A stretch of 44,055 nucleotides of DNA from Chitinophagaceae bacterium (GTDB taxonomy: Bacteria > Bacteroidota > Bacteroidia > Chitinophagales > Chitinophagaceae), in contig CANGGD010000007.1 in assembly GCA_947453295.1 (NCBI GenBank), forward strand, positions 1 to 44,055. Direction: 5' to 3'. The notes beneath the pieces were generated by a model. The model saw nothing but the letters and a program-made list of their open reading frames with translations, searched no databases and was not told the origin of the DNA. Position 1 is the stretch's first letter; every line of letters starts with the position of its first letter. Shown here piece by piece: positions 29,662 through 39,096 of this stretch. Position numbers and translations under genes: made by a program.

Positions 29662-31056
29662 TTATTTTCCTGTACCTGAAAATATAATTTTCAAAGTATA
29701 AATCATTATCTTAAAATCTAAAGCCAATGAAATGTTTTCAATATACATTAAATCGAAAGGCATTCTTTTTATCATTTCCTGCACAGAAGAAGCATACCCA
29801 AAATTAACCATACCCCAACTTGTGATCCCTGGTTTGACTTTTAATAAGAAATTATATTCAGGATTAGTTTTGATAATTTGATTAATATAAAACTTTCTTT
29901 CTGGCCTTGGTCCAATAATACTCATTTCTCCTTTAAGTACATTAAAAAATTGAGGCAGCTCATCAATTCGCCATTTTCGCATTGTTTTACCCCATGAAGT
30001 AATTCTGGAATCATTATGACTACTAAGTTGTGGACCATCTTTTTCAGAATCAACAAACATCGATCTGAATTTGTACATCATAAAAGGTTTTCCTTTAAAA
30101 CCAATTCTTTCTTGTTTATATAACATTGAACCTTTAGAAGAAATCAATACTCTAATAATGGTATATAGGATTAAAGGTGACAATAATATCCCAGCAATTA
30201 AACAAATAAAAATGTCAATACATCTTTTTATGTTTTGTTGCCATAAAGGGAGAATTCCAGAATGAATATCAATTAAAGGAACTCCATATAAATTATCTGT
30301 TTTTAATGCGCCTGTTAATAAATCAACTTTGTCTGGTGTGATTTTTACATTCACATCTTTATCACTTAATTGTTCAAGTATTTTTGTAATGTTTGTTCTG
30401 TCTTCTTTAGGAATAGTTATAATGATTTCTTCAATATTCTGTGTATCTATTATTTGATTGATGTTCGAATTTGGGGCGAAATATTGAATTTCATTTGACA
30501 CGGGTTCATTGAAATCGTGAATGTTCATAAAGCCAACAATATGTAATCCAGATTTTTCTTTTAATGAAACAAAAGATTGATAAAACTCCATTGCTTTTTT
30601 AGCATTGCCAATAATTAAAGTATTAAAAAATACTTTTTTAGTGGTCAGTTGATTTTTTGCGATGTTCAAAAAAAATATTCGAGAACTTAAGGTTAGAATT
30701 AATATGGGAATTAATAAACTAAAAAACTCTTGATAATATTTTATGTTCTCCACTTGAGGGTTTTTCAAAATAAAAAAAAACAAAAGAAAAACACTTCCTA
30801 TGATACAAACAAAAAAAGTTCTGCCAAATTCTGTTAATCTAGATTTTACATATAATGAGCCATAGGCGCCACTTAAAAAATGTAATGCAAGCCATCCTAT
30901 AACGTAAAGAAAAAGACCTAAATAAAATCCAGATGGAATGGATAATGGGTAATGATAAATGATAGTTCTTAAATAGTAAAAAAGCAGCCAAGTAAAACCA
31001 CTGATGATCACATCAGATAAAATATACCAATTGATATTTATTCTAGGCTGTTGCAA
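29662..31056 (-). CDS. Polyprenyl-phosphate sugar phosphotransferase (WcaJ/WbaP-like, exopolysaccharide initiation)
   Basis: N-terminal TM helices, C-terminal bacterial sugar transferase domain: YKFRSM, WRIDELPQFFNVLKGEMSIIGPRPE, VKPGITSWG. Confidence 0.92.
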   Translation of the reverse strand: MQQPRININWYILSDVIISGFTWLLFYYLRTIIYHYPLSIPSGFYLGLFLYVIGWLALHFLSGAYGSLYVKSRLTEFGRTFFVCIIGSVFLLFFFILKNPQVENIKYYQEFFSLLIPILILTLSSRIFFLNIAKNQLTTKKVFFNTLIIGNAKKAMEFYQSFVSLKEKSGLHIVGFMNIHDFNEPVSNEIQYFAPNSNINQIIDTQNIEEIIITIPKEDRTNITKILEQLSDKDVNVKITPDKVDLLTGALKTDNLYGVPLIDIHSGILPLWQQNIKRCIDIFICLIAGILLSPLILYTIIRVLISSKGSMLYKQERIGFKGKPFMMYKFRSMFVDSEKDGPQLSSHNDSRITSWGKTMRKWRIDELPQFFNVLKGEMSIIGPRPERKFYINQIIKTNPEYNFLLKVKPGITSWGMVNFGYASSVQEMIKRMPFDLMYIENISLALDFKIMIYTLKIIFSGTGK

Positions 31057-31068
31057 AAAATAGTTTTA

Positions 31069-32037
31069 TTAATGTTGCGATTGATTTATTTTTTCTAAAA
31101 TTTGATGAGCAACTTCCATTGCTCTAAAGCCATCAATAATTGACACAGGAGTTTCAATATTATTTTTTATTGCTAAAACAAACGCTTCTAATTCCATTTT
31201 GATTGCATTAGAAGATTCAATAGTAGGGGAAACAACACCAATAGATTTAGTGCCATTATTTGTTTCAATATCAAATGAAAAATCAAATTGTTCATTCTCC
31301 TGACTAAATTTAATGATATCCGTTTTTTTCTCTAAGAAATCAATTCCAATATAAGCGTCTTTTTGAAACAGTCTCATTTTTCTCATTTTTTTGAGAGATA
31401 TTCTACTGCTTGTTAAATTAGCAACACAGCCGTTATCAAACTCTAGTCTTACATTGGCAATATCTGGAGTGTCGCTTAATACGGCAACACCATTAGCTGA
31501 GATGTAACTCACATTACTCTTTACAATATGGAGAATGATATCAATATCATGAATCATTAAATCTAGTACAACACTAACATCAGTACCTCTTGGATTGAAT
31601 TCGGAGATACGATGCACTTCAATAAACATTGGATTCAATGTTTGAGTTTTTAATGCAAGAAATGCAGGATTAAATCTTTCAACATGACCAACTTGAAATT
31701 TAACATTAGATTCCTTAGCCAATTTCACAAGCGTTCTGGCTTCTTCCATGCTATTGGCAAGGGGCTTTTCAACAAAAACATGTTTCCCTTTTTTAATAGC
31801 CATTTCACATAATTCAAAATGGTTGATGGTAGGAGCGATAATATCTACTGCATCACAAGCATCCATTAAAGATTCGCAATCGAAAAATGGTTTAAGTTGG
31901 TATTGTTCAATTGCAATTTTTGAATTTTCTGGATGGGGGTCAAAAAACCCTATGATTTCAACACCCTCTATTTCTTTCCAATTATTTAAATGAAATCTTC
32001 CAAGATGACCTACACCAAAAACGCCTATTTTCAACAT
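31069..32037 (-). CDS. Gfo/Idh/MocA family oxidoreductase
   Basis: GVFGVGHLGRFHLNNW Rossmann motif; GKHVFVEKPLANSMEEA. Confidence 0.92.
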   Translation of the reverse strand: MLKIGVFGVGHLGRFHLNNWKEIEGVEIIGFFDPHPENSKIAIEQYQLKPFFDCESLMDACDAVDIIAPTINHFELCEMAIKKGKHVFVEKPLANSMEEARTLVKLAKESNVKFQVGHVERFNPAFLALKTQTLNPMFIEVHRISEFNPRGTDVSVVLDLMIHDIDIILHIVKSNVSYISANGVAVLSDTPDIANVRLEFDNGCVANLTSSRISLKKMRKMRLFQKDAYIGIDFLEKKTDIIKFSQENEQFDFSFDIETNNGTKSIGVVSPTIESSNAIKMELEAFVLAIKNNIETPVSIIDGFRAMEVAHQILEKINQSQH

Positions 32038-32072
32038 CTGACTATATTAAACTAAAAGTGATTAAGAATTAA

Positions 32073-33044
32073 TTATTGGTTTCTTCCCAAACCCATTTTA
32101 CCGAATTTTTTTATTCTATCTTGGATTCTCTGCTCAGCAGGAATTTTTTCTAATTCATCAATAACTGGTGTGAGATAATTTTTAAGCAATTGAGCAGCTT
32201 CTTCATAATCCCAATGAGCACCACCTAATGGTTCTGGAATTACATCATCAACCAAACCAAAATTTAGCATATCGGTACCAGTTAGTTTTAATTGCTCGGC
32301 AGCGATTTCTTTTTTATCCCAACTTCTCCATAAAATACTACTGCAACTTTCAGGAGAAATAACTGTGTACCAAGTGTTTTCCATCATTGCTACTTTATCG
32401 CCAACACCTATTCCCAAAGCACCGCCACTAGCCCCTTCGCCAATAACAACACAAATAACAGGCACTTTTAAACTTATCATTTCATAAATATTTCTCGCAA
32501 TAGCTTCGCCCTGACCGCGCTCTTCCGCTTCTAAACCAGGGAAGGCGCCGGGGGTATCAATAAGCGTTACAATTGGCTTGTTGAACTTTTCAGCTAATTT
32601 CATCAACCGCAAAGCTTTTCTATAGCCTTCAGGATTAGCCATTCCAAAATTTCGGTATTGTCTTGTTTTAGTATTAATTCCTTTTTGTTGCCCAATGAAC
32701 ATTACCGTTCTTCCATCTAATTCAGCAAATCCACCTACCATTGCTTTATCGTCTTTTACATTTCTGTCGCCGTGCAATTCAATAAAATTGGTGCACATTT
32801 TTTCAATGTACTTTAATGTATAGGGTCTATCGGGGTGTCTGCTTAATTGTACCCTTCTCCAAGGGGTTAAATTATCAGTGAGAGATTTTTTTGTGTCAGT
32901 AAGTTTCTTTTCCAAGTCGCTAATAGCAGCGGATAAATCTGTTTGACTTTTCACTTCAGTGGTTCTCATTTGTTCTATCTGGTCGTATAGCTCTTTAATA
33001 GGCTTTTCGAAGTCTAGAAATTGTCTGTCTTTTAATGCTGGCAT
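32073..33044 (-). CDS. accA: Acetyl-CoA carboxylase carboxyltransferase subunit alpha
   Basis: [72 protein letters not shown]. Confidence 0.97.
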   Translation of the reverse strand: MPALKDRQFLDFEKPIKELYDQIEQMRTTEVKSQTDLSAAISDLEKKLTDTKKSLTDNLTPWRRVQLSRHPDRPYTLKYIEKMCTNFIELHGDRNVKDDKAMVGGFAELDGRTVMFIGQQKGINTKTRQYRNFGMANPEGYRKALRLMKLAEKFNKPIVTLIDTPGAFPGLEAEERGQGEAIARNIYEMISLKVPVICVVIGEGASGGALGIGVGDKVAMMENTWYTVISPESCSSILWRSWDKKEIAAEQLKLTGTDMLNFGLVDDVIPEPLGGAHWDYEEAAQLLKNYLTPVIDELEKIPAEQRIQDRIKKFGKMGLGRNQ

Positions 33045-33087
33045 TTTAATTAATTATGGTAATACGCAATGATACGATAAGTTGTGG

Positions 33088-33095
33088 CAAAAATA
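33088..33095 (-). promoter_or_regulatory. -7 element of accA promoter (TATTTTTG on minus strand)
   Basis: Plus-strand CAAAAATA; T-rich -33 about 19 nt upstream; 44 nt before accA ATG. Confidence 0.45.
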
Positions 33096-33121
33096 CTTCA
33101 TCAGAGTTTTTTATAAAAGTT

Positions 33122-33153
33122 TTGTTTATAAAAAGTAAAATTCATTATCTTTG
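33122..33153 (+). promoter_or_regulatory. Promoter of tRNA-Asp
   Basis: TTG (33122-33124), 21-nt spacer, TATCTTTG (33146-33153). Confidence 0.55.
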
Positions 33154-33200
33154 CCCTCCGAAAACAACGTATCATAAAGATAAGTTATTGGAGGAGAGTT

Positions 33201-33274
33201 GGATCGGTAGTTCAGTTGGTTAGAATGCTGCCCTGTCACGGCAGAGGTCGCGGGTTCGAGTCCCGTCCGGTCCG
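33201..33274 (+). tRNA. tRNA-Asp (anticodon GTC)
   Basis: Acceptor GGATCGG/CCGGTCC, anticodon stem CTGCC-CTGTCAC-GGCAG, T-arm CGGG-TTCGAGT-CCCG. Confidence 0.95.
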
Positions 33275-33287
33275 CTAAATAACAATT

Positions 33288-33314
33288 AACCCCTTGATAT
33301 TCAAGGGGTTTTTA
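33288..33314 (+). terminator. Terminator after tRNA-Asp
   Basis: AACCCCTTGA-tat-TCAAGGGGTT then TTTAATTATTTTT. Confidence 0.8.
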
Positions 33315-33349
33315 ATTATTTTTTAAAAATCTCACTAATCCATAAAAAT

Positions 33350-36300
33350 TTACTCCACAGTAATCATACTTGATGTAGTGAAATCTTCTCCTGAAAGTTT
33401 TATTTGATAATTACCAGCTTGTATCACTGGGCTTAACTGAATACTATATTTATATTGATTTGAAATAGTATTGAATATGGTTTTTTGAATTTGATGCCCA
33501 AGTATATCTAAAATTTCAAGTGAATAAAGACTTGTTTTATTTTGTTTGAAATAAATATTCAAAGTTTTATTTTTTACTGGATTCGGATATATTGATATGA
33601 ATTGATCGATATTTATAAACTCTACTTTTACAACATTGCTATATTTTTTATCTCCGCTTTTTTCAATCATGACTACTCTGTAGTAATTAAAATGTAAAGA
33701 AGGATATTTATCGTTAAAAATATATTCGTTTTCACTAGTATTAGATTTTTTGACAGCTATTTTTCCAAGGTTGAAAAAATGTTTACCATCTAAGCTTTTT
33801 TCAAGAATGTAATAATTCACATTTATTTCATCAGCAACACGCCAATTAATATCAATTGTTTTTTGCTCGTTCACATTCGCATGTACTGAAACAAATTTAA
33901 CTGGCAACTGTACGGTGGGTCTAAATACTATAATAAATCTTTCCGGATTGTATGATCCAGAATCATTGTTAACAAAGAATGATATGCTTGCCTTTCGATC
34001 AAGGTTAAAATTTGTTTCTGTGTTTAAATACCTGTCAATCAATATTCCATTTAAACTGCTTGTATTAAAATTAGTTGGATAAAAATCGAAAATATAATTT
34101 CTTTGTTTTAAAGAATTTAGATACACTTTTAAAGTGTCATTTTCCTGTATTTCTTTTCGTCTTTCTACAACGAGTTTTGTTGAATTGTTTATGATTGAAA
34201 TAGATTCTGTGCTGGAAAATAATTTTAGTGCATCATACTCATCAACTTCATTAGAAAATTGATCGGCAAAATCTGCAGTAATGCCGTCTAATAAAATGCT
34301 GTCATTGCTTGATTGCACTAATAAATTAATAGCTAATCTTTTAAATGAAATTGCACTACTTCTATTTACCAAATTAGATAGTGTATCTGCTTTTGCAGAT
34401 TCTTTAAATTGAACAATACCACCATTATTACCAGATGCATGTACAAAAAAAGCACTTCCGGATTGTATATATCCTTTTACATCATTGTTTGGAGCTGCTG
34501 GATAACTGCCACTTCCTGGTGATACATGATAGGTTCCATTTAAGTTAGAGGTAAATGTTTGATACCCGCCATATCCATAGGGAGAGTTGGCATTGTTTGT
34601 TAATTTAGGATCCCATAAATAAAATAAATCTTGCACACCACCTGTTTTGGTAAGTAAGGCAAAATCAACAATTGATGCATAAGGATTTCCGATAGATTCA
34701 AAAGAGTTAGCAGTTACATATGGAACAGGTGGGGGATAATTTGATACATCATATAAAAATCCTTTTGATCTTAATATTGTAGGACTAGGCGTTTGAGAAT
34801 TGGATGTAATAAAACGGTTGCCTTTAATAAAAATCATGTATCCCGTACTGTTATTTACTAATGCTCTTGTGCTATCTATACCTACCCAATTATTAATTGC
34901 TGAGTTATAATATTTCATACTTGCAAACTGAGAAACGCCATCAAAGCCCAACGCGACAGCATTTGAAAGATTTGATGTGATTTGTGTTCCATATCCCGGG
35001 CTATTATTACTTGTATTATTTGTTGCGTTTTCCTGCCAAGAAGCCTTTATGGTTTGACCAATGGTAGGTGTACTTAAAAACTGCCATGATTTCCCATGCT
35101 GATTAGCACCAACACCTGTAGCAATATATCGTTCTACAATAACTCTTCCTGTGTCGTAAGTAATATTTGCATTATCACCAATTGATGAAAAATTGGCAGT
35201 GCCATTTGAGTCAGATAGTAAAGTAATATCGTAATTTCTTTTTAGGGAGAGTACGCCTTCTTTGATACTTAATGTTTTTCCAATTTTAACGGATTTACTA
35301 AGAAATACAGTATCGCTAATAAGTGCACCAGTATTACTGATTTCTAATTTTCCTTTTACTGTATCAGGCAAACCTAAGCCAGTGTTTTGATTAGTAATTC
35401 CAATATAAATATAGCTTGCATTTTTACTAAAATTTCTTGTTGTCATTCGTATACTGCCTAATTCATTTGCAGTTAAACCAGCAGCCCCGGTTGGTGTTAT
35501 TCCTGCAGGGTTTGATATATATAAACTTGCGCCTGCATTTAGATTAAAAGTTCCAGTTCCTACGAATCCACATCCAGGCAAGCATCTCACTGCGCCATTT
35601 ACATTTAATACTCCAGTTGAAAAGCTTTTATTAGAAGTTAATGTTGCTTTTGAATTGGAGGCTATTACAAGTTTGCCTAAACCATTAAGATTTATATTGC
35701 CTCCATTTAATATAGCAGTGTCTCCATCAATAATTAAATCTCCTGTGCCACTGTTTGTAATACTACTTAGACCGGTCATTCCATTTCTCAAATATTTAAT
35801 ACCAGCAGAATCAAATGTTACAGATGCTGCAGCATTAAATATTCCATTAATTCTAAGTGTATCTCTTGAGCCTATAATGTTATTAGCTTGTGAAATTCTA
35901 AAATTAGTGGTATCGGTTGGAAGTGCATTTGGAAAATAGGTGCATCGGTAAGACTCAAAACTAGTGGAGGCAGCCCAATCATAAACAGATCCAGATGCAA
36001 AATATACATTACTAGATCGAGCAAAATCATCACTTGTAGATGGGGAATTATTACTTTTTACTTTTACAACACCTCCATTGTTGACCAATATTTTACCTCC
36101 GACATTTAAAGTAGGTTGATTACCAAACATTTCGTATGTGCCTCCAATAATGAAATCGTATCCTGTTGTATCTGTAATATTTAAATTAAAAGCACTTGAA
36201 TTATTATCATAAGTTAAAGCACCCCCCGCTTCGATTAAAAGTCTCTTTGCTGTAACATCACTTGCTATAGTATCTGTTAACCCAGCAGAAATAACTATGG

Positions 36301-37114
36301 CTCGGGCAGCATTAGTCGGGTATACAGAAGTGTTAGACCAATAAACACTATCTGGCGAAGCCTGCCAAATGGTACTGTCGTTCCATTTTCCACTACCCTT
36401 TGTTCTATAAAAACTATTGGGGTTTGTAATGATACCTGTTACTTTTATATTGTCTAATAATACAATAGGAAAATTACCACTACCCGCAGCAGAATAATCA
36501 TAAAACCTAAAAACACAAGTAGCATTATTATTATAACCAGCTGGTATTTTTAAACTAATGTGTAGATTATTAGGTGAACTATTATTCACAGGTCTATAAT
36601 CTGTAGTATTACTTGTTAATTCTGTAAAACTTGTTCCATTGTTAATACTCCCAAATACTTTAAATATGCTTGTTTTGCTCGCATTTGCAGTATTAATTAA
36701 TGTACTTACATCCATAGTTAATGAATCAACTGTAACTCCGCTGAAATTGATAAGTAAATCTAATGCCACTTGTTTTCCAGCAGCAGCTAAAAACTTTAAG
36801 TTGGTTGTCCCTTTTCCAATACCACTTGTAGTACCTGTTGTATTTACAAAACTGGTACATTGATCAGAAATTAGAGTGCCTGCAGCCGTTGTTCCTGCAG
36901 AGACAGCCACCCCGCGCCACCTGTTTGCACCCAAACCCGTTCCGCCCGGAGCACTCCAATTGGCAATTGAATCAAAATTTTCGGTGTACATTAATCCATT
37001 TAAACTGCTCATAGGTACAGCAGTTTGTGAATAAGCACTACTTGAAATAATGAAGGAAAAGAAAAATATCGCTCTACATAAAATCTGAGAATGGCAATGT
37101 TTGATAATTTCCAT
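33350..37114 (-). CDS. Large secreted/cell-surface protein with T9SS type A sorting domain
   Basis: Signal peptide ('FFFSFIISSSAYSQ'); long beta-rich Asn/Thr/Ser-rich body; C-terminus 'ISIYPNPVKNKTLNIYF...SLEILDILGHQIQK...AGNYQIKLSGEDFTTSSMITVE'. Confidence 0.88.
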   Translation of the reverse strand: MEIIKHCHSQILCRAIFFFSFIISSSAYSQTAVPMSSLNGLMYTENFDSIANWSAPGGTGLGANRWRGVAVSAGTTAAGTLISDQCTSFVNTTGTTSGIGKGTTNLKFLAAAGKQVALDLLINFSGVTVDSLTMDVSTLINTANASKTSIFKVFGSINNGTSFTELTSNTTDYRPVNNSSPNNLHISLKIPAGYNNNATCVFRFYDYSAAGSGNFPIVLLDNIKVTGIITNPNSFYRTKGSGKWNDSTIWQASPDSVYWSNTSVYPTNAARAIVISAGLTDTIASDVTAKRLLIEAGGALTYDNNSSAFNLNITDTTGYDFIIGGTYEMFGNQPTLNVGGKILVNNGGVVKVKSNNSPSTSDDFARSSNVYFASGSVYDWAASTSFESYRCTYFPNALPTDTTNFRISQANNIIGSRDTLRINGIFNAAASVTFDSAGIKYLRNGMTGLSSITNSGTGDLIIDGDTAILNGGNINLNGLGKLVIASNSKATLTSNKSFSTGVLNVNGAVRCLPGCGFVGTGTFNLNAGASLYISNPAGITPTGAAGLTANELGSIRMTTRNFSKNASYIYIGITNQNTGLGLPDTVKGKLEISNTGALISDTVFLSKSVKIGKTLSIKEGVLSLKRNYDITLLSDSNGTANFSSIGDNANITYDTGRVIVERYIATGVGANQHGKSWQFLSTPTIGQTIKASWQENATNNTSNNSPGYGTQITSNLSNAVALGFDGVSQFASMKYYNSAINNWVGIDSTRALVNNSTGYMIFIKGNRFITSNSQTPSPTILRSKGFLYDVSNYPPPVPYVTANSFESIGNPYASIVDFALLTKTGGVQDLFYLWDPKLTNNANSPYGYGGYQTFTSNLNGTYHVSPGSGSYPAAPNNDVKGYIQSGSAFFVHASGNNGGIVQFKESAKADTLSNLVNRSSAISFKRLAINLLVQSSNDSILLDGITADFADQFSNEVDEYDALKLFSSTESISIINNSTKLVVERRKEIQENDTLKVYLNSLKQRNYIFDFYPTNFNTSSLNGILIDRYLNTETNFNLDRKASISFFVNNDSGSYNPERFIIVFRPTVQLPVKFVSVHANVNEQKTIDINWRVADEINVNYYILEKSLDGKHFFNLGKIAVKKSNTSENEYIFNDKYPSLHFNYYRVVMIEKSGDKKYSNVVKVEFINIDQFISIYPNPVKNKTLNIYFKQNKTSLYSLEILDILGHQIQKTIFNTISNQYKYSIQLSPVIQAGNYQIKLSGEDFTTSSMITVE

Positions 37115-37130
37115 TTCGGTTGGTTTTCTC

Positions 37131-37138
37131 CGAAAATA
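37131..37138 (-). promoter_or_regulatory. Candidate -7 element (TATTTTCG on minus strand) for the T9SS cargo gene
   Basis: Plus-strand CGAAAATA 17 nt upstream of ATG; TTCG variant of the consensus. Confidence 0.3.
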
Positions 37139-37195
37139 AGAAAATTATTTTATTAATAACTGATTCTAATTAAGAATTATCAACGCTCTGTATGA

Positions 37196-38284
37196 TTAAT
37201 CTCTTTTTATGGATATAGGGTAAATAGCGACTCCCTGCTTTGTTGTAGCCTTTATTTTATAAATACTTTCGTACAATTTTTGTGTGTCAAAATAAGCTAT
37301 GGTTGAACCTTTATATAAGATAGTTTCATTTATTAGTGTAGCATTTGAATCCAATAGTTGCAAAACAATATCTTCTTCATTTAATCCTTTACATTGAATA
37401 ATTATTAATTCACTTTTCGCTGAAAAGATAACAATTAATTCATTTTCTTTTTCTGCAGTATTCATTGATTCAAAATTTCTTTTCTTGTATTCTATAATCG
37501 GTTCATATATTGAATCTATTTTTTTGTTGTTGACTTTTCCATAAAAATTTGGACCAACAAAAAAAGGGTAACTAGGAGAGTTGTTGGAATCTACTGTAGC
37601 AAAATAACAATAAGTGCCTAAAGGATATTCTGGTGTAATGCAAAACTTACCATTGTGCTCATCTGTATAATTTTCCCCAGAGTGAGGAATGTATTCGTAA
37701 TCGCTCTCAAAAAAACCTAACGGAAACTTTTTTGAAACTTTTGGCCCTGTTTTCTTTTTAATGCCACCTTCAATACTATTCCTTCTTTTTATATTTTTTA
37801 ATTGGTAACTAGAATGCATTATTACGCTAGTTTCTTCACTATCTTTTTGAATAATATAGGCATCGTAAATTGGATAACCATCCATTGCAAACCCAATTAT
37901 AGAGGGCGCTTTGGCGTCTTTTTTTAAATTTGAAAATAATGTATTCCAATTTATATTTTCATTTGAAAATATCTTTTTTCCATTTAATAACAGGCCTTTT
38001 AAATTTATCGGTTCATTTTTTCGCAGACTGTCTTCTTGTGGATGTATTGGAAAATCATATAGCTTATTTTCTAAGTCTTTTATATAAACTGAATTCAATG
38101 AGAAAAATACGGATTTGATAGTTGATGAATCTTCAATGCCAGGCTCATTTATTTTCCATGAGTTTATAATAGGTAAAGTTTGCGCTGAACAAGCATGAAC
38201 AAATGAAAACAAAATCAAAAAGATGAAATTTATCTTGTTGTTGATTGCGTTTTCATTTTTAAATGTGATTATTCTAGAACTCAT
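37196..38284 (-). CDS. YHYH-domain family exported protein with T9SS-CTD-like tail
   Basis: 'SIIGFAMDGYPIYDAY' and 'DEHNGKFCITPEYPLGTYCYFATVDSNNSPSYPFFVGPNFYG' match the YHYH family core. Signal peptide ends SAQ; C-terminal 'LQLLDSNATLINETILYKGSTIAYFDTQKLYESIYKIKATT' resembles a sorting-domain fold. Confidence 0.78.
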   Translation of the reverse strand: MSSRIITFKNENAINNKINFIFLILFSFVHACSAQTLPIINSWKINEPGIEDSSTIKSVFFSLNSVYIKDLENKLYDFPIHPQEDSLRKNEPINLKGLLLNGKKIFSNENINWNTLFSNLKKDAKAPSIIGFAMDGYPIYDAYIIQKDSEETSVIMHSSYQLKNIKRRNSIEGGIKKKTGPKVSKKFPLGFFESDYEYIPHSGENYTDEHNGKFCITPEYPLGTYCYFATVDSNNSPSYPFFVGPNFYGKVNNKKIDSIYEPIIEYKKRNFESMNTAEKENELIVIFSAKSELIIIQCKGLNEEDIVLQLLDSNATLINETILYKGSTIAYFDTQKLYESIYKIKATTKQGVAIYPISIKRD

Positions 38285-38303
38285 GTATAAAAATAATATT
38301 TTT

Positions 38304-38333
38304 CAAATTTATCTGTTTAAATTTAGTATTCAA
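38304..38333 (-). promoter_or_regulatory. Promoter of the YHYH-family gene
   Basis: Minus strand TTG (38333-38331), 19-nt spacer, TAAATTTG (38311-38304); 19 nt before ATG. Confidence 0.65.
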
Positions 38334-38353
38334 TTTCTTTATTAAAATTCAAT

Positions 38354-39070
38354 ATGGATTATTTTCGTCCGCACTTAATGCTCTTAAGAATCAGCCTAAT
38401 GGCATTTATTTTTTCTTTTCTTTTTTCAAAAGTTTTTGCACAAGAAAAATCTATTCGATTTGATTTTGGTTTGTTGTATAAAGATCAAATGATAAAAATG
38501 AATAAGGATTATTTTTTTAAATCTTCCAATGATAGTTTTAAAATTACTGTTTTGAAATTTTATATTTCAAATATTTGCTTTTACGATAAAGACAAACTGG
38601 TGTGGTCTGAAAAAAACAGCACTCATCTGGTTGATGTAAATGCAAAAGGCTTCTTCACAGTAAATATGCCTAATCAACTCAATATTGATAAAGTTTCATT
38701 TGACCTTGGGATAGATAGTGTTACCAATACTTCGGGCGCACTGGATGGCGACTTAGATCCTATGCTAGGAATGTATTGGACATGGCAAAGTGGTTATATC
38801 AATTTAAAATTGGAGGGATTATATAATTATTCTGACATGCAGCAACAACCTTTCGAATTTCATATAGGGGGATACAATGGAGAAGATAATGCATTGCAAC
38901 ATTTGTATTTTGATGTAAATCCAGGTAAAAATAAACTAAGTTATAAATTTAAGCTTGATTCAATATTAAATGAATTGAAAAATATAAACTATAAGCATTT
39001 AATGTCTCCGGGAATAAATGCAGTTCTGTTTTCAAAAATGATTGGAAAAAATATAATCCTCACTCAATAA
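38354..39070 (+). CDS. MbnP-like exported copper-binding protein
   Basis: Signal peptide ending FAQ; 'FDLGIDSVTNTSGALDGDLDPMLGMYWTWQSGYINLKLEG' and 'FHIGGYNG' match the MbnP family signature. Confidence 0.82.
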   Translation: MDYFRPHLMLLRISLMAFIFSFLFSKVFAQEKSIRFDFGLLYKDQMIKMNKDYFFKSSNDSFKITVLKFYISNICFYDKDKLVWSEKNSTHLVDVNAKGFFTVNMPNQLNIDKVSFDLGIDSVTNTSGALDGDLDPMLGMYWTWQSGYINLKLEGLYNYSDMQQQPFEFHIGGYNGEDNALQHLYFDVNPGKNKLSYKFKLDSILNELKNINYKHLMSPGINAVLFSKMIGKNIILTQ

Positions 39071-39096
39071 TCAATGACCATAAAATCAACAAATAA

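Noticed and set aside
35655-36863. Antisense ORFs (94 and 74 aa) within the T9SS cargo gene
   Set aside because: Hydrophobic shadow ORFs opposite Asn/Thr/Ser-rich coding sequence.
33350-37114. Internal repeats in the T9SS protein as a CRISPR or tandem-repeat array
   Set aside because: Repetition is at composition level (Thr/Asn/Ser beta strands), not direct DNA repeats with spacers.
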